Positions 53,728 to 62,206 of a DNA stretch of 64,000 bases are shown here, in pieces. A model generated the notes under the pieces. The model saw only the letters and a program-made list of their open reading frames with translations, was not told the origin of the DNA and searched no databases. The stretch comes from Bacillota bacterium (GTDB taxonomy: Bacteria > Bacillota > Clostridia > Christensenellales > SZUA-584). The DNA lies in assembly GCA_023461435.1 (NCBI GenBank), contig JAEYLC010000010.1:186001-250000 (forward strand), given 5' to 3'. How positions within the stretch are numbered: position 1 is the first letter of the stretch; each line of letters begins with the position of its first letter. The position numbers and the translations under genes are program-made.

Positions 53728-54063
53728 ATGGAGACGACGGTTCCTCAGATTTATATCTTTATGATCACGTTATACGGCGGCATGATTGCGGGTTTTGCCT
53801 ACGACATTTACCGGGGTATCCGCAAGTCGTTCAAGACCGGACGGTGGATCACTGCGCTGCTCGATACCATGTTCATCATCACGCTCGGCGCCATCGTGAT
53901 CGCCGTCATGTATGCCGCCAATGCGGGTGAGCTGCGGCTGTATACGTTTATCGGCTTTGTGCTCGGCTTTGCGCTTTATATGGCGGGTATATCGCCTTTC
54001 CTTTCATTCGTTGCCAGAAAGCTGAGCCAATGGTCGTCAAAAAGAAAGAACCGCGAAAAATGA
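53728..54063 (+). CDS. yabQ: spore cortex biosynthesis protein YabQ
   Basis: 111 residues with three membrane helices and the family opening GGMIAGFAYDIYRGIRK. In B. subtilis YabQ is a mother-cell membrane protein required for cortex formation. Shorter than some homologues because the loop after helix 3 ends in a basic tail (WSSKRKNREK). Confidence 0.88.
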   Translation: METTVPQIYIFMITLYGGMIAGFAYDIYRGIRKSFKTGRWITALLDTMFIITLGAIVIAVMYAANAGELRLYTFIGFVLGFALYMAGISPFLSFVARKLSQWSSKRKNREK

Positions 54064-54193
54064 ATTGTTATGGAGAATACAAGGAATCACCGTCGGGACG
54101 TCGAAAATAGTTATCAGATGTTTAAACCGGCGATATGTGGTTTAAATTATAACAAAGAGATGTGATAGCATCCGGGCCGTTTTGTGAGGATAT

Positions 54194-54505
54194 ATGAAAA
54201 AAAAGAGAAAGGTCAAGCTTAAGTTCAAGCTGTTGCTCTTGTCTCTCTTTTTGGTTTATGTGGGCGTTTCTATCTACTTGCAGCAGGCGGACATCAACGC
54301 GTTGCTCGATGACCAAAAGGGATTGAACGAGAAATACGAGCAGACACAGACCGAGATGCAAAGGCTTGAACATAAAAAAGAATACATGTCGACTCAGGAT
54401 TACATCGAAAACGAAGCGCGTGATAAATTCGGCTTTGTTTACGATAACGAATATATACTGACGCCGTCGGAGCAGCCGGCGGAGCAGGAAACGCAGCAGC
54501 CATAG
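54194..54505 (+). CDS. divIC: septum formation initiator DivIC/FtsB-like
   Basis: 103 residues: basic N-terminus, one membrane helix (about 11-28), a coiled coil (LLDDQKGLNEKYEQTQTEMQ) and the conserved end YIENEARDKFGFV. It acts in the divisome with DivIB/FtsQ and FtsL. GAGG precedes the ATG. Position after yabQ is the usual order, although the S4-domain gene yabO is absent. Confidence 0.9.
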   Translation: MKKKRKVKLKFKLLLLSLFLVYVGVSIYLQQADINALLDDQKGLNEKYEQTQTEMQRLEHKKEYMSTQDYIENEARDKFGFVYDNEYILTPSEQPAEQETQQP

Positions 54506-54527
54506 TCTCAATACAATCGAAAAAATG

Positions 54528-54557
54528 AAACTCATTCGACCACGAATGGGTTTTTTT
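54528..54557 (+). terminator. Rho-independent terminator after divIC
   Basis: AAACTCATTCG / CGAATGGGTTT stem with a 4-nt loop, then TTTTTTT. Confidence 0.85.
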
Positions 54558-54619
54558 ATTTATCAGGCATTCCTGTCTTTTACAATTGGAAACCAATTTT
54601 GACATTTAATTAAGCGTGC

Positions 54620-54647
54620 TTGTTGAATATACTTATTATGGTATAAT
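54620..54647 (+). promoter_or_regulatory. sigma-A-type promoter of the 158-residue membrane protein
   Basis: TTGTTG (54620-54625), 16-bp spacer, TATAAT (54642-54647) with extended TGG. Confidence 0.6.
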
Positions 54648-54682
54648 TGGTGTGATGATATTTACGTTAGGGGGTAAGGATC

Positions 54683-55159
54683 ATGTCGGGAAAACTGGCC
54701 CGTGTTTTTGGTATCGTCGGCGGCGGGCTGACACTGCTGCCAAATCTGATTTCAATTGCTTTATATGTTTATGTATTATTACTTCCGATACACTCAGAAA
54801 GTCAAGGATATTCGTATGGTTTGTTGATATTTACGATCTTGCCGTGCCTTCTATCCGTGACGGGTTTTATCAGCAGCTTTTTGATTCGAAGAAAACCATT
54901 TCTGACTGGTGTCTTAATGATTACATGCGGTCTGCTTATGGTCTTTTTAACACCGATATCTTATGCCGGTATTGAGGAGATGATGTATGAAAATGGAATA
55001 TTTATCGATACAAATATAGCGTTGGGCCTTATTAGAATACCGCCGATTATGCTGACCGCTGCGGGTATTTTTTCGATTGTCTCACGCGATACCGTCTCGC
55101 ATCGTAAGAATAATATTGTGCAGAATCTCAATTCAAGCGTGAATGATATAGACAAATAA
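54683..55159 (+). CDS. four-helix membrane protein, possibly DUF4064-like
   Basis: 158 residues with four hydrophobic helices (about 9-35, 46-67, 72-92 and 110-130) and a hydrophilic tail. The opening VFGIVGGGLTLLPNLISIAL recalls DUF4064 proteins, of unknown function. AGGGGGTAAGGA precedes the ATG. AT-richer than its neighbours. It has its own promoter between the divIC terminator and ppx. Confidence 0.65.
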   Translation: MSGKLARVFGIVGGGLTLLPNLISIALYVYVLLLPIHSESQGYSYGLLIFTILPCLLSVTGFISSFLIRRKPFLTGVLMITCGLLMVFLTPISYAGIEEMMYENGIFIDTNIALGLIRIPPIMLTAAGIFSIVSRDTVSHRKNNIVQNLNSSVNDIDK

Positions 55160-55251
55160 GCGCAACTCTTTTATTGCCGGTAAAAGTCATCGGCGATATA
55201 ATATGTTGAAATAAAGATTATAAATATAGGCAGCTAAAGCGAGGGCAAAAG

Positions 55252-56166
55252 ATGAGAAAGTATGCAGTGGTGGATATTGGGACAAACTCGGCTCGGCTGA
55301 TGGTCGCGCATATTCAGGATGGTCAGATTATCGCGGACTATAAAACGCTGAGGCTCATTCGCATGGGCGAGGGTATGGTCGGGAAACGGGAGATCGTTCC
55401 GGCGGCGATGGAGCGCGCGAGGGACGCGCTGAATGAATATTTGCAGATCAGCCGCGGGTACGGCTTAAATAAAGACGATTTTTTTGCGTTCGGAACAAGC
55501 GCGATTCGCGACGCGGCCAACCGCGGCGCGTTTGTCGATGTCATCAAAAACGAATGCGGCATTGAAATCGATATCATCTCGGGCGACAGGGAAGCGCTGC
55601 TCGGATTCGCGGGCAGCATCGATAGCGAGGGCTGCATGTTCGATATCGGCGGCGGCAGCACCGAGGTGATGCAGGGGAGCCTTGCCGACGTGCGCTTTCA
55701 GAAGAGCTTTCAAATCGGCACGGTGCGTATGCTGCAGATGTTTCCGGGCGGCGACGATGCGGACCCAAAAGCTTTCGCTGAGGCCCACGCGCTCGCGGCG
55801 CGGACGTTTGCGGGTGTGCCGGATATCGGCGCGTATGTCTGCACCGGCATCGGCGGCACAGCCACGGCGCTCGCGATGCTCGACCTTGATTTGACGGACT
55901 ATTCGGCTGAGCGCGTGCAGGGGCATGTGATGACCTTGCGGCGCGCGAACGAGCTGTGCGATATGCTCAAAAGCAAAACCAAGCAGCAGCGCAAAGCGAT
56001 CAACGGCCTGCCCGAAAAAAAGGCGGACGTGATCGTGTTCGGCGCGATACTTTTTGTGGAGTTTATGAAAGCCGTAGGGGTTCAAACGGTCACCGTCAGC
56101 GACAGCGACAATCAGGAAGGCTATCTCAAATTCAAGCTGGGGCTCATTGAGGCGGGCAGCCGTTAA
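55252..56166 (+). CDS. Ppx/GppA family phosphatase
   Basis: 304-residue ASKHA-fold enzyme: phosphate loop 1 VVDIGTNSARLMVA, FFAFGTSAIRDAANR, phosphate loop 2 MFDIGGGSTEVMQG and YVCTGIGGTATALAML. Family members hydrolyse polyphosphate ends or pppGpp. It is the short form without the C-terminal HD domain. GAGGGC precedes the ATG. The 3' end overlaps the convergent symporter gene by 23 bases. Confidence 0.9.
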   Translation: MRKYAVVDIGTNSARLMVAHIQDGQIIADYKTLRLIRMGEGMVGKREIVPAAMERARDALNEYLQISRGYGLNKDDFFAFGTSAIRDAANRGAFVDVIKNECGIEIDIISGDREALLGFAGSIDSEGCMFDIGGGSTEVMQGSLADVRFQKSFQIGTVRMLQMFPGGDDADPKAFAEAHALAARTFAGVPDIGAYVCTGIGGTATALAMLDLDLTDYSAERVQGHVMTLRRANELCDMLKSKTKQQRKAINGLPEKKADVIVFGAILFVEFMKAVGVQTVTVSDSDNQEGYLKFKLGLIEAGSR

Positions 56167-57682
56167 TGCCGGATTGGAACACGGCGACCTTCTCTTTGTT
56201 CAACGTGTATTTGTTCACAAACACAAGCGCGAGCACAAAGCAGATCAGAAAGCCCACGGGCAGAATCAGGCCCAGCTTTAAGTAGACGGCGGATTCATGG
56301 CTGATCTGAGAGCTGATTTGCACCAATTTCGCGTTTAACTGTTCGAGCTGTGATTCGCCTTGTCCCGTTCCCGCAGCGATGTGCGCAATCTGCGCTTTAA
56401 TGAGCTCAACCTGCGTTTTGAGCGGCGTTAAGTCGATTCCCTTTTTGAAGCCGACGATATCGAGCATCGTACCGGCAAATACGACGGCCAAAGACTGTGA
56501 CAGCTTGAACATGAACGTGGCACAGCCATAGAACACGCCTTCCTTGCGCGTTCCCGAGTAATAGGCGTCTTTGTCGATGGTGTCGGTGATCATCGAATAT
56601 GGCAGCGCGATACTGCCGCCCATTGAAAATCCGGTCAGCATGGCAAGCGGCACGATCGAGAAAAAGTGAGCCGATACCCATGCGTTCGCGAATACATAGA
56701 CAAAAAACAGCGCCGTTGCACTGATATTGATGATCAGGCAAGCCCGAAGCGCTGTTTTCTTCTCGAATTTATTCGCGATATACAGCCATGCGGGCTGGGC
56801 GAGCAGGGCCATGACGAAAAGTGAACCGAAGACGATCGCGATCTGACCGGAGCGCAGGCCGAAGGTGTACGTAAAAATGTGCATGCCGATCGAACCGACA
56901 ATGCTCATCGCCATGTTGACAAATAGCAGCCCGATGCTCACGTTGCGAAAATCGGCGCATTTCAGAGCTTCCGCGCTTTCCTTGAATATCCCGATAATCG
57001 CGTTCTTCTTTTTGACGGGCGGCGCGCAGGACGGCTGGTGGCGCAATGTCAGCGCGATGCAGACAGCGGCGCAGATGAGTGTGATGACGGCTGTGACGAG
57101 CGCAAGCGACGCGTAAGCCTCGGGATTGAGCTGCCCGTCCTTATATTCGGGCGTCGGCCTGAAAAAGACAGCCATGCCGAGTATCGTCGGGAACATGAAG
57201 CCGAGGAAAAAGAACGCGGTGCGGTAAGATTGCACGGCGGTGCGTTCGCTGTAATCGCTCGAAAGCTCGGCGCCGAGCGCCATATAGGGTGTGGTATAAA
57301 TGGTTGAGAACGTCTTTAGCAGTATCAGCAGCAGCCCGAGCAGCACGGCTTTTGTGACATAGGGAAGCGTCGGGTCCACCTGCCAGAGCGCTATGGTGCA
57401 AAACGCGAGGCCAACCGCGCCGATCAAAACGTAAAACAGGCGGCGGCCCAGAAGTATTTTGCTGTTGGTGTGGTCGGAGATATAGCCCATGACCGGATCG
57501 GTCACCGCGTCCCAAATGGTGCTGGCGGATACGAGAAGCCCTGTCAGCGCGCCCGAAATGCCGAGCACCATCGTCGAGTAGAATACGAAGCAGGCGGAAA
57601 CCAGCTGGAAAGGAATGCCGTAAGAGAGCGTTCCGATTCCGTAACCGATTTTTATCTTTGAACTTAATTTGTTTCCCGTCAT
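56144..57682 (-). CDS. GPH-family sugar:cation symporter (MFS)
   Basis: 512-residue transporter with about 12 helices. The GPH signature appears near the start: YGIGTLSYGIPFQLVSACFV, WDAVTDPVMGYISDHTNSK and LGRRLFYVLIGA. The MelB-like cation/sugar Asp (in DPVMGYISD) is kept. An insert of about 45 residues before the last helix (VELIKAQIAHIAAGTGQGES) is unusual. Substrate may be a glycoside or oligosaccharide. GGGGGG precedes the ATG. Last gene of a plsC-gltS-symporter run. Confidence 0.88.
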   Translation of the reverse strand: MTGNKLSSKIKIGYGIGTLSYGIPFQLVSACFVFYSTMVLGISGALTGLLVSASTIWDAVTDPVMGYISDHTNSKILLGRRLFYVLIGAVGLAFCTIALWQVDPTLPYVTKAVLLGLLLILLKTFSTIYTTPYMALGAELSSDYSERTAVQSYRTAFFFLGFMFPTILGMAVFFRPTPEYKDGQLNPEAYASLALVTAVITLICAAVCIALTLRHQPSCAPPVKKKNAIIGIFKESAEALKCADFRNVSIGLLFVNMAMSIVGSIGMHIFTYTFGLRSGQIAIVFGSLFVMALLAQPAWLYIANKFEKKTALRACLIINISATALFFVYVFANAWVSAHFFSIVPLAMLTGFSMGGSIALPYSMITDTIDKDAYYSGTRKEGVFYGCATFMFKLSQSLAVVFAGTMLDIVGFKKGIDLTPLKTQVELIKAQIAHIAAGTGQGESQLEQLNAKLVQISSQISHESAVYLKLGLILPVGFLICFVLALVFVNKYTLNKEKVAVFQSGINGCPPQ

Positions 57683-57706
57683 AGACCCCCCAAAGTTATA
57701 TTATTA

Positions 57707-59104
57707 TCAGTTTTTGAGCTTTTTGGCGTACATCTTTTTGCTGAATTTGATGCCGATCAGGCATATAGCGGAATAAACCGCGAATATGGCAAATGTGACG
57801 ATATAAAGCCACGGCTTGTCATCGACCCATGCCGATACGGGAATGCTGATAACCATCATGAGCGGGATGCCGATGATCGCGCCGAAACCGCTGCCGAGCA
57901 CGAGGCTCTCCGGAACGCTCGTTTTGCCATCCGGATCAATCTCTTTGAGCAGCGCCATGGCCGTCACCACGGTTCCCGTCCACATGCCGTAAAGCGCAAC
58001 AGCGTGCTCCATCTGTTCGTCCCGGTAAATCCACTTGGCCATTTTTGCCGAGTAAACCATTGTGAAGAGGCCGCCGACCGTGGAGAGGATAAGCACAGGA
58101 ACCAGATATTGCGAAAGCACGCTCAGCGAAACGGCACAGACGGAAGCGACGATCATGATATCGAAAGCCGTGGAGGAGATGCGCTGTAGCAGGTAGTTAT
58201 CCGCGTAATCGGCGTGGATGATCCCCTTCTTATACAGCTTGTTGAATATGATGCGCGCAACCATGGCAATCAGCGTGCCGAAGAGGAATTGGAAGCCCCA
58301 GAAGAGCTTCATCAGCGTGCTTTGAGAGCCGAGCAGCGCCTCGAGGCCGAGCAGCAGCAGGTATGTGAGCAGATAACAGACGCCGATCAGAACCGCCTGC
58401 ACGGTGAGGTCGTCAAGATAAAGCGTGATGGGCACCCGCGCCGTATGCTCCTGCACATCGGGAGATACGGCCGATGTGGTTTCGCTCGGGGAAACGCCGG
58501 CCGATTTGTCCTTTTTGTATTTCTTTCTCAGAACATACATAAACGGAATGCCGCCGATGATGGCCCATAAAAAGCCGAATGTCGCCATTGTGAGGCCGAT
58601 GTTGCCGCCGTTTACAAGGGCTTTGGAAGCGGGTTCAAGCATTTCGAAGGACTGGCCTGTGGAGAACGCCTGCCCGGGCCCTTGCGCATAGGAGAGAGGC
58701 AGCAGCAGGCCGAAATTTGGAAACAACTCCGGCATGACGGTGAAAAACAGCAGCAGCGTGATGCCAAGGCCCAATGCGGCTTGCCAGATGTATGTGTTCA
58801 CAATCGCGAAGCCCGTATTCGTGATGTTCTCGTTGGATTTGCGGGTGCGCTTTTTTAGCGCCATGGCGATAAAGCCGATGGCCATAAAATGATAGACCAT
58901 GTTTTCAAGCATTTCCTGATCAAACGGTATCACATGCAGGATTTCCGGCCCGAGAATCAGGCCGATAAAGCCGCCGAACAGAGCCGTGGGCACGAGATGT
59001 CGGCTGAAGAAGGGGATCACCGATTTGATGATCAGCGACACACCCAGCAGCGCCAAAAGACATCCGAATTGAAGAACGGCATCCCAGCCACCAACAGTAC
59101 CCAT
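57707..59104 (-). CDS. sodium/glutamate symporter GltS-like
   Basis: 465-residue membrane protein with two inverted halves: SRHLVPTALFGGFIGLILGPEIL near residue 35 and GMWTGTVVTAMALLKEIDPDG near residue 370 mirror one another, as in GltS. Around ten helices. A long cytoplasmic linker (about 205-235, rich in Lys, Ser and Glu) separates the halves. It probably imports glutamate or a similar acid with Na+. AGGGAG lies upstream; begins four bases after plsC. Confidence 0.82.
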   Translation of the reverse strand: MGTVGGWDAVLQFGCLLALLGVSLIIKSVIPFFSRHLVPTALFGGFIGLILGPEILHVIPFDQEMLENMVYHFMAIGFIAMALKKRTRKSNENITNTGFAIVNTYIWQAALGLGITLLLFFTVMPELFPNFGLLLPLSYAQGPGQAFSTGQSFEMLEPASKALVNGGNIGLTMATFGFLWAIIGGIPFMYVLRKKYKKDKSAGVSPSETTSAVSPDVQEHTARVPITLYLDDLTVQAVLIGVCYLLTYLLLLGLEALLGSQSTLMKLFWGFQFLFGTLIAMVARIIFNKLYKKGIIHADYADNYLLQRISSTAFDIMIVASVCAVSLSVLSQYLVPVLILSTVGGLFTMVYSAKMAKWIYRDEQMEHAVALYGMWTGTVVTAMALLKEIDPDGKTSVPESLVLGSGFGAIIGIPLMMVISIPVSAWVDDKPWLYIVTFAIFAVYSAICLIGIKFSKKMYAKKLKN

Positions 59105-59107
59105 TTG

Positions 59108-60301
59108 TTAATTCTCCCTTGTCACATTTTTAAGCGCGTCGAGCGCGCAGTTCCATTTGTACGCCGACACGTTCTTTTCGGCAAATCCGACCCGGTAATC
59201 GAGCCCGTCATAGCGGAATTCGAGGTGAGTCTTGAAATAGACGGCAACGCCCTGAATTCGCTCAATATGAAAAAGGCGGCTGCCGACGGTCAATTTGCCT
59301 CTTGTCAGACGCAACGTTCCTTCCGTTTCCGGCTCAAAAGGGCTGTTTTGCGACTTTGCGCAGTAAAGGCGCGCCCCTTCGTCTGATAAGAGGACAGTCT
59401 CTGAGTCCGTATGTAAAAACCTCTCGGCAAGCAGCTTTAGCTGCCAGTCATTGATGTCCGGTATGTTCTTCGACGGAAGAGAGCCATTAACCGCGTGCAG
59501 AAACCCGAATGCGTCGAGCCGGTAAGACGCGGCGCATTTCAGGCAGGTCAGACGGTCGTCGGAGGAGACCATCGTGCCGGTACTCTTGCATGTCGGGCAG
59601 ATATAAAGCAGCCGCTCAAGACCCCGTATCAGCGCTTTTCCTTTGAAGGGGATTTGCCTTGTCTGCTGCCAAACGGCCTCGTTATGCGCCAGCGCGGATG
59701 AAATATTCCGGCCCACCAGATCAAGGCCCGGAACGTTTCCGTCCGCAAAATGGATCTGAAATTCAATTTCCACAAGCCCGCGCCGTTTGGTTTCAGCCCA
59801 CCGGGGCTCGGAGAGGTACGAGCCTTTAATGCAGGCGGTGACCACCGGGACGCCCAGCATCTTAGCCAAACGAAAGGTGGCGGTGGAGATGTCGCCTGTT
59901 TTGCCGTCCCAGTTGCGTCCGCCTTCGGGGAAAATGCCCACGATGCCGTTTTGCCTGACGGCGCGGATGATCTGGCGTATGGCCCCGCTGTCCGTCACGT
60001 GCTTGCGTTTGGGAATATAGCCGACGAAGGACATGAGCTTCCCAAGCGTCTTCTTTTTAAACATCGCGTCCGTGACCACGAAGCTGATCGTCCTGCCGAT
60101 GATACATTGCAAAAAGAGGCCGTCGAAGTTGTTTGAATGGTTGGCAAGCAGCAGATATGGTCCTTTTCTGGGTATTACATTTTTATTTTGGCAGCGAAGC
60201 CTGTAAAAGAGCCTGATATAAAGGCCGTAAGTGGCCTTATACAAGCAAAGCAGAAATACGACTATTATCTGATGCAACGGCGACCGTTTGTCTGTACTCA
60301 C
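59108..60301 (-). CDS. 1-acylglycerol-3-phosphate acyltransferase with C-terminal zinc ribbon
   Basis: 397 residues from GTG 60301 (AAGGAG upstream). PlsC domain at about 25-220: acyltransferase motif His55-x4-Asp60 (ANHSNNFDG), FPEGGR (Glu126-Arg129) and a membrane-associated N-terminus. A four-Cys zinc ribbon follows (Cys235, 238, 253 and 256), then about 130 residues rich in short beta strands that look like a PH-type domain. It would acylate lysophosphatidate or a related lipid. The C-terminal half is not part of ordinary PlsC. Confidence 0.85.
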   Translation of the reverse strand: MSTDKRSPLHQIIVVFLLCLYKATYGLYIRLFYRLRCQNKNVIPRKGPYLLLANHSNNFDGLFLQCIIGRTISFVVTDAMFKKKTLGKLMSFVGYIPKRKHVTDSGAIRQIIRAVRQNGIVGIFPEGGRNWDGKTGDISTATFRLAKMLGVPVVTACIKGSYLSEPRWAETKRRGLVEIEFQIHFADGNVPGLDLVGRNISSALAHNEAVWQQTRQIPFKGKALIRGLERLLYICPTCKSTGTMVSSDDRLTCLKCAASYRLDAFGFLHAVNGSLPSKNIPDINDWQLKLLAERFLHTDSETVLLSDEGARLYCAKSQNSPFEPETEGTLRLTRGKLTVGSRLFHIERIQGVAVYFKTHLEFRYDGLDYRVGFAEKNVSAYKWNCALDALKNVTREN

Positions 60302-60325
60302 GTCAAGCTCCTTATAATCAATGCA

Positions 60326-60334
60326 ATTATATCA
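60326..60334 (-). promoter_or_regulatory. extended -10 promoter of plsC-gltS-symporter
   Basis: On the - strand TGATATAAT, a perfect -10 with TGN extension, 25 bases before the plsC GTG. No strong -35. Confidence 0.5.
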
Positions 60335-60410
60335 TCACCATTCATAAAAGTATTGTTAAATAAATATAAATTGCTTGTTTATTCACGGATAACACTTGTT
60401 TAGCGGCAAT

Positions 60411-60441
60411 GCAAAAAAGCAGAGCGGTTAGGCTCTGCTTT
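60411..60441 (-). terminator. Rho-independent terminator of hup
   Basis: Perfect 10-bp stem AAAGCAGAGC / GCTCTGCTTT with a 6-nt loop, then six T on the - strand. Confidence 0.9.
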
Positions 60442-60455
60442 GCTTCATTAAGGTC

Positions 60456-60731
60456 TTATTTGCTGAGCGCGTCTTTGAAAGCCTTGCCGGGCTTGAAAGC
60501 GGGGGCGCTGGAAGCGGCGATATCGATCTGTGCGCCGGTAGCCGGGTTGACACCCTTTCTCGCGGCTCTCTGTCTTAACTCAAAAGACCCAAAGCCTGTC
60601 CACTGGACTTTGTCACCTTTGCCCAGTGATTCGGTGATCACGCTGATCAAAGCGGAAAGGCAAGCATCTGTGTCTTTCTTCGTAAGATTGGATTTTTGGG
60701 CAACAGCTTCGATTAATTCGGTTTTGTTCAT
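60456..60731 (-). CDS. hup: HU family DNA-binding protein
   Basis: 91 residues, standard HU: MNKTELIEAVAQKSNLTKKD at the N-terminus, WTGFGSFELRQRAARKGVNPATG (DNA-binding arm, seen in two parts) and PAFKPGKAFKDALSK at the end. Histone-like nucleoid protein. AGGAGG precedes the ATG by eight bases. It follows mazG by 61 bases, the order common in Clostridia. Confidence 0.96.
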   Translation of the reverse strand: MNKTELIEAVAQKSNLTKKDTDACLSALISVITESLGKGDKVQWTGFGSFELRQRAARKGVNPATGAQIDIAASSAPAFKPGKAFKDALSK

Positions 60732-60785
60732 TTTTTAATCCTCCTGGTAAAATTAATTTTGATTTTATTGTCCCTTTCAGATTTA

Positions 60786-60803
60786 ATGGGAATCAATTCC
60801 CAT
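60786..60803. other. perfect palindrome across the mazG stop codon
   Basis: ATGGGAAT-CA-ATTCCCAT, 8-bp arms with a 2-base centre, overlapping the mazG TGA (60793-60795) and lying about 55 bases upstream of hup. Possible operator for hup or a processing site. Confidence 0.5.
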
Positions 60804-62205
60804 CAATCTGCAGTTTAGCTTTGTCCCAAAGCTCATCGAGCTTTTCAATGCCGCAGCTTCGCATGTCCACATCTTCCAAAGCTGCAATGCTTTCAACGAT
60901 CGCGAATCGCGAGATAAACTTGTCCGTCGCCTTCTGAAGCGCCGTTTCAGGCTCGACGCCGAGCAGCCGCACCACATTCACGGCGGAGAACAGCAGATCG
61001 CCGCATTCTTCCGCGAGCGCGTTTTCGCCGCTTTGCCTGACTTCCCCGATCTCCTCAAACAGCTTGTCGAAAGCCTGAGAGACATCCGTGAAATCAAACC
61101 CGACATGCGCGGCTTTGTGCTGCACCTTGCCGCTCCGCATCAGAGCGGGCATGCTCTTCGGAACGCTCTGCAGCACCTCGGTCTGTGTCTGCTGGCCTTT
61201 TTCGCCTTTTTTAATGATCTCCCAGTTGTTGATCACGTCATCGGGCGATTTTGCGACGGCATTTCCGAATATATGCGTGTGCCGTGAGATCATCTTTGAA
61301 CAGATGGCCGTCGTCACGTCGGATATATCGAATTCGCCCTGCTGCTGCGCGATACGCGCGTGGAATACCACCTGCAGGAGCACGTCGCCGAGTTCGTCGT
61401 ATAAAGCGTCCATATCCTTATCATCGATGGCTTCCAGCACTTCATAGCTTTCTTCCACGAGATAGCGCTTCAAGCTCTCATGCGTCTGCTCTCTGTCCCA
61501 AGGACAGCCTGTCCTCGAACGCAGCCGCTCCATCACGGCCACAAGGTCCGTAAACGTGTAGCGGCCCTTCTGCTCCATCGGGCAGGAAAGTAATACCACG
61601 CTAGTATAATAACCGTATGAAGGCTCCGCGTCAAGCATACAAAGTGGAATTATTTTCCCATCAAGGCTTCGTATATCCACAAGGAATGCCTGATGCTCGT
61701 CGCCGTAAATGCGCGACAGCTTCAGCTTTAACTCGGAAGCCATGAATCGTGTGTCGATCTCGTCGATCACGACGACGGCGTCCGTATCGCAAACCTGCGT
61801 GAAAGACGACGCGCTGAACGATATAACGCCGCGGCTGCCGTCAACCGCACCGGCCGCGAAGGCCGCGCATAGCGCCGGATTGCCGTCCGGAATCACGCTG
61901 ACGCGGCCGCCGTCCTGCTTGACGCGCCTGACAACGGCGGCCGCAATGGTGTTGCGGCAGATGTCGCCAAGAACGATGAAGAGCGTATTGTCAACAATCA
62001 GCTTCTCACAGGCCAGGCTGATGAGCTCATCAAAATCTCCGGCTGTCTCATACAGCCCGTCCAGCGATTCATATGCAATTCCGGCATTGCCCAAAGTATG
62101 TCCTATTTTTGTCTGTAATATAACACGGCTTGCCCGATGCGCGGCTTCCAGTACATCCTCATGGATATGGCCGTTCGCATTCATGCAGGCTATTGTCATG
62201 CGCAT
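60793..62205 (-). CDS. mazG: MazG/YabN nucleotide pyrophosphohydrolase with degenerate methylase domain
   Basis: 470 residues. Residues about 1-215 have the fold pattern of a tetrapyrrole methylase domain but lack the GxGPGD loop (ACMNANGHIHEDVLEAA instead), so SAM binding is doubtful. Residues about 220-460 are two tandem MazG domains: CPWDREQTHESLKRYLVEESYE and DELGDVLLQVVFHARI, then VGFDFTDVSQAFDKLFEEIGE and EECGDLLFSAVNVVRLL. It should hydrolyse nucleoside triphosphates to monophosphates. Two bases separate it from the flippase gene. Confidence 0.92.
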   Translation of the reverse strand: MRMTIACMNANGHIHEDVLEAAHRASRVILQTKIGHTLGNAGIAYESLDGLYETAGDFDELISLACEKLIVDNTLFIVLGDICRNTIAAAVVRRVKQDGGRVSVIPDGNPALCAAFAAGAVDGSRGVISFSASSFTQVCDTDAVVVIDEIDTRFMASELKLKLSRIYGDEHQAFLVDIRSLDGKIIPLCMLDAEPSYGYYTSVVLLSCPMEQKGRYTFTDLVAVMERLRSRTGCPWDREQTHESLKRYLVEESYEVLEAIDDKDMDALYDELGDVLLQVVFHARIAQQQGEFDISDVTTAICSKMISRHTHIFGNAVAKSPDDVINNWEIIKKGEKGQQTQTEVLQSVPKSMPALMRSGKVQHKAAHVGFDFTDVSQAFDKLFEEIGEVRQSGENALAEECGDLLFSAVNVVRLLGVEPETALQKATDKFISRFAIVESIAALEDVDMRSCGIEKLDELWDKAKLQIDGN

Positions 62206-62206
62206 G

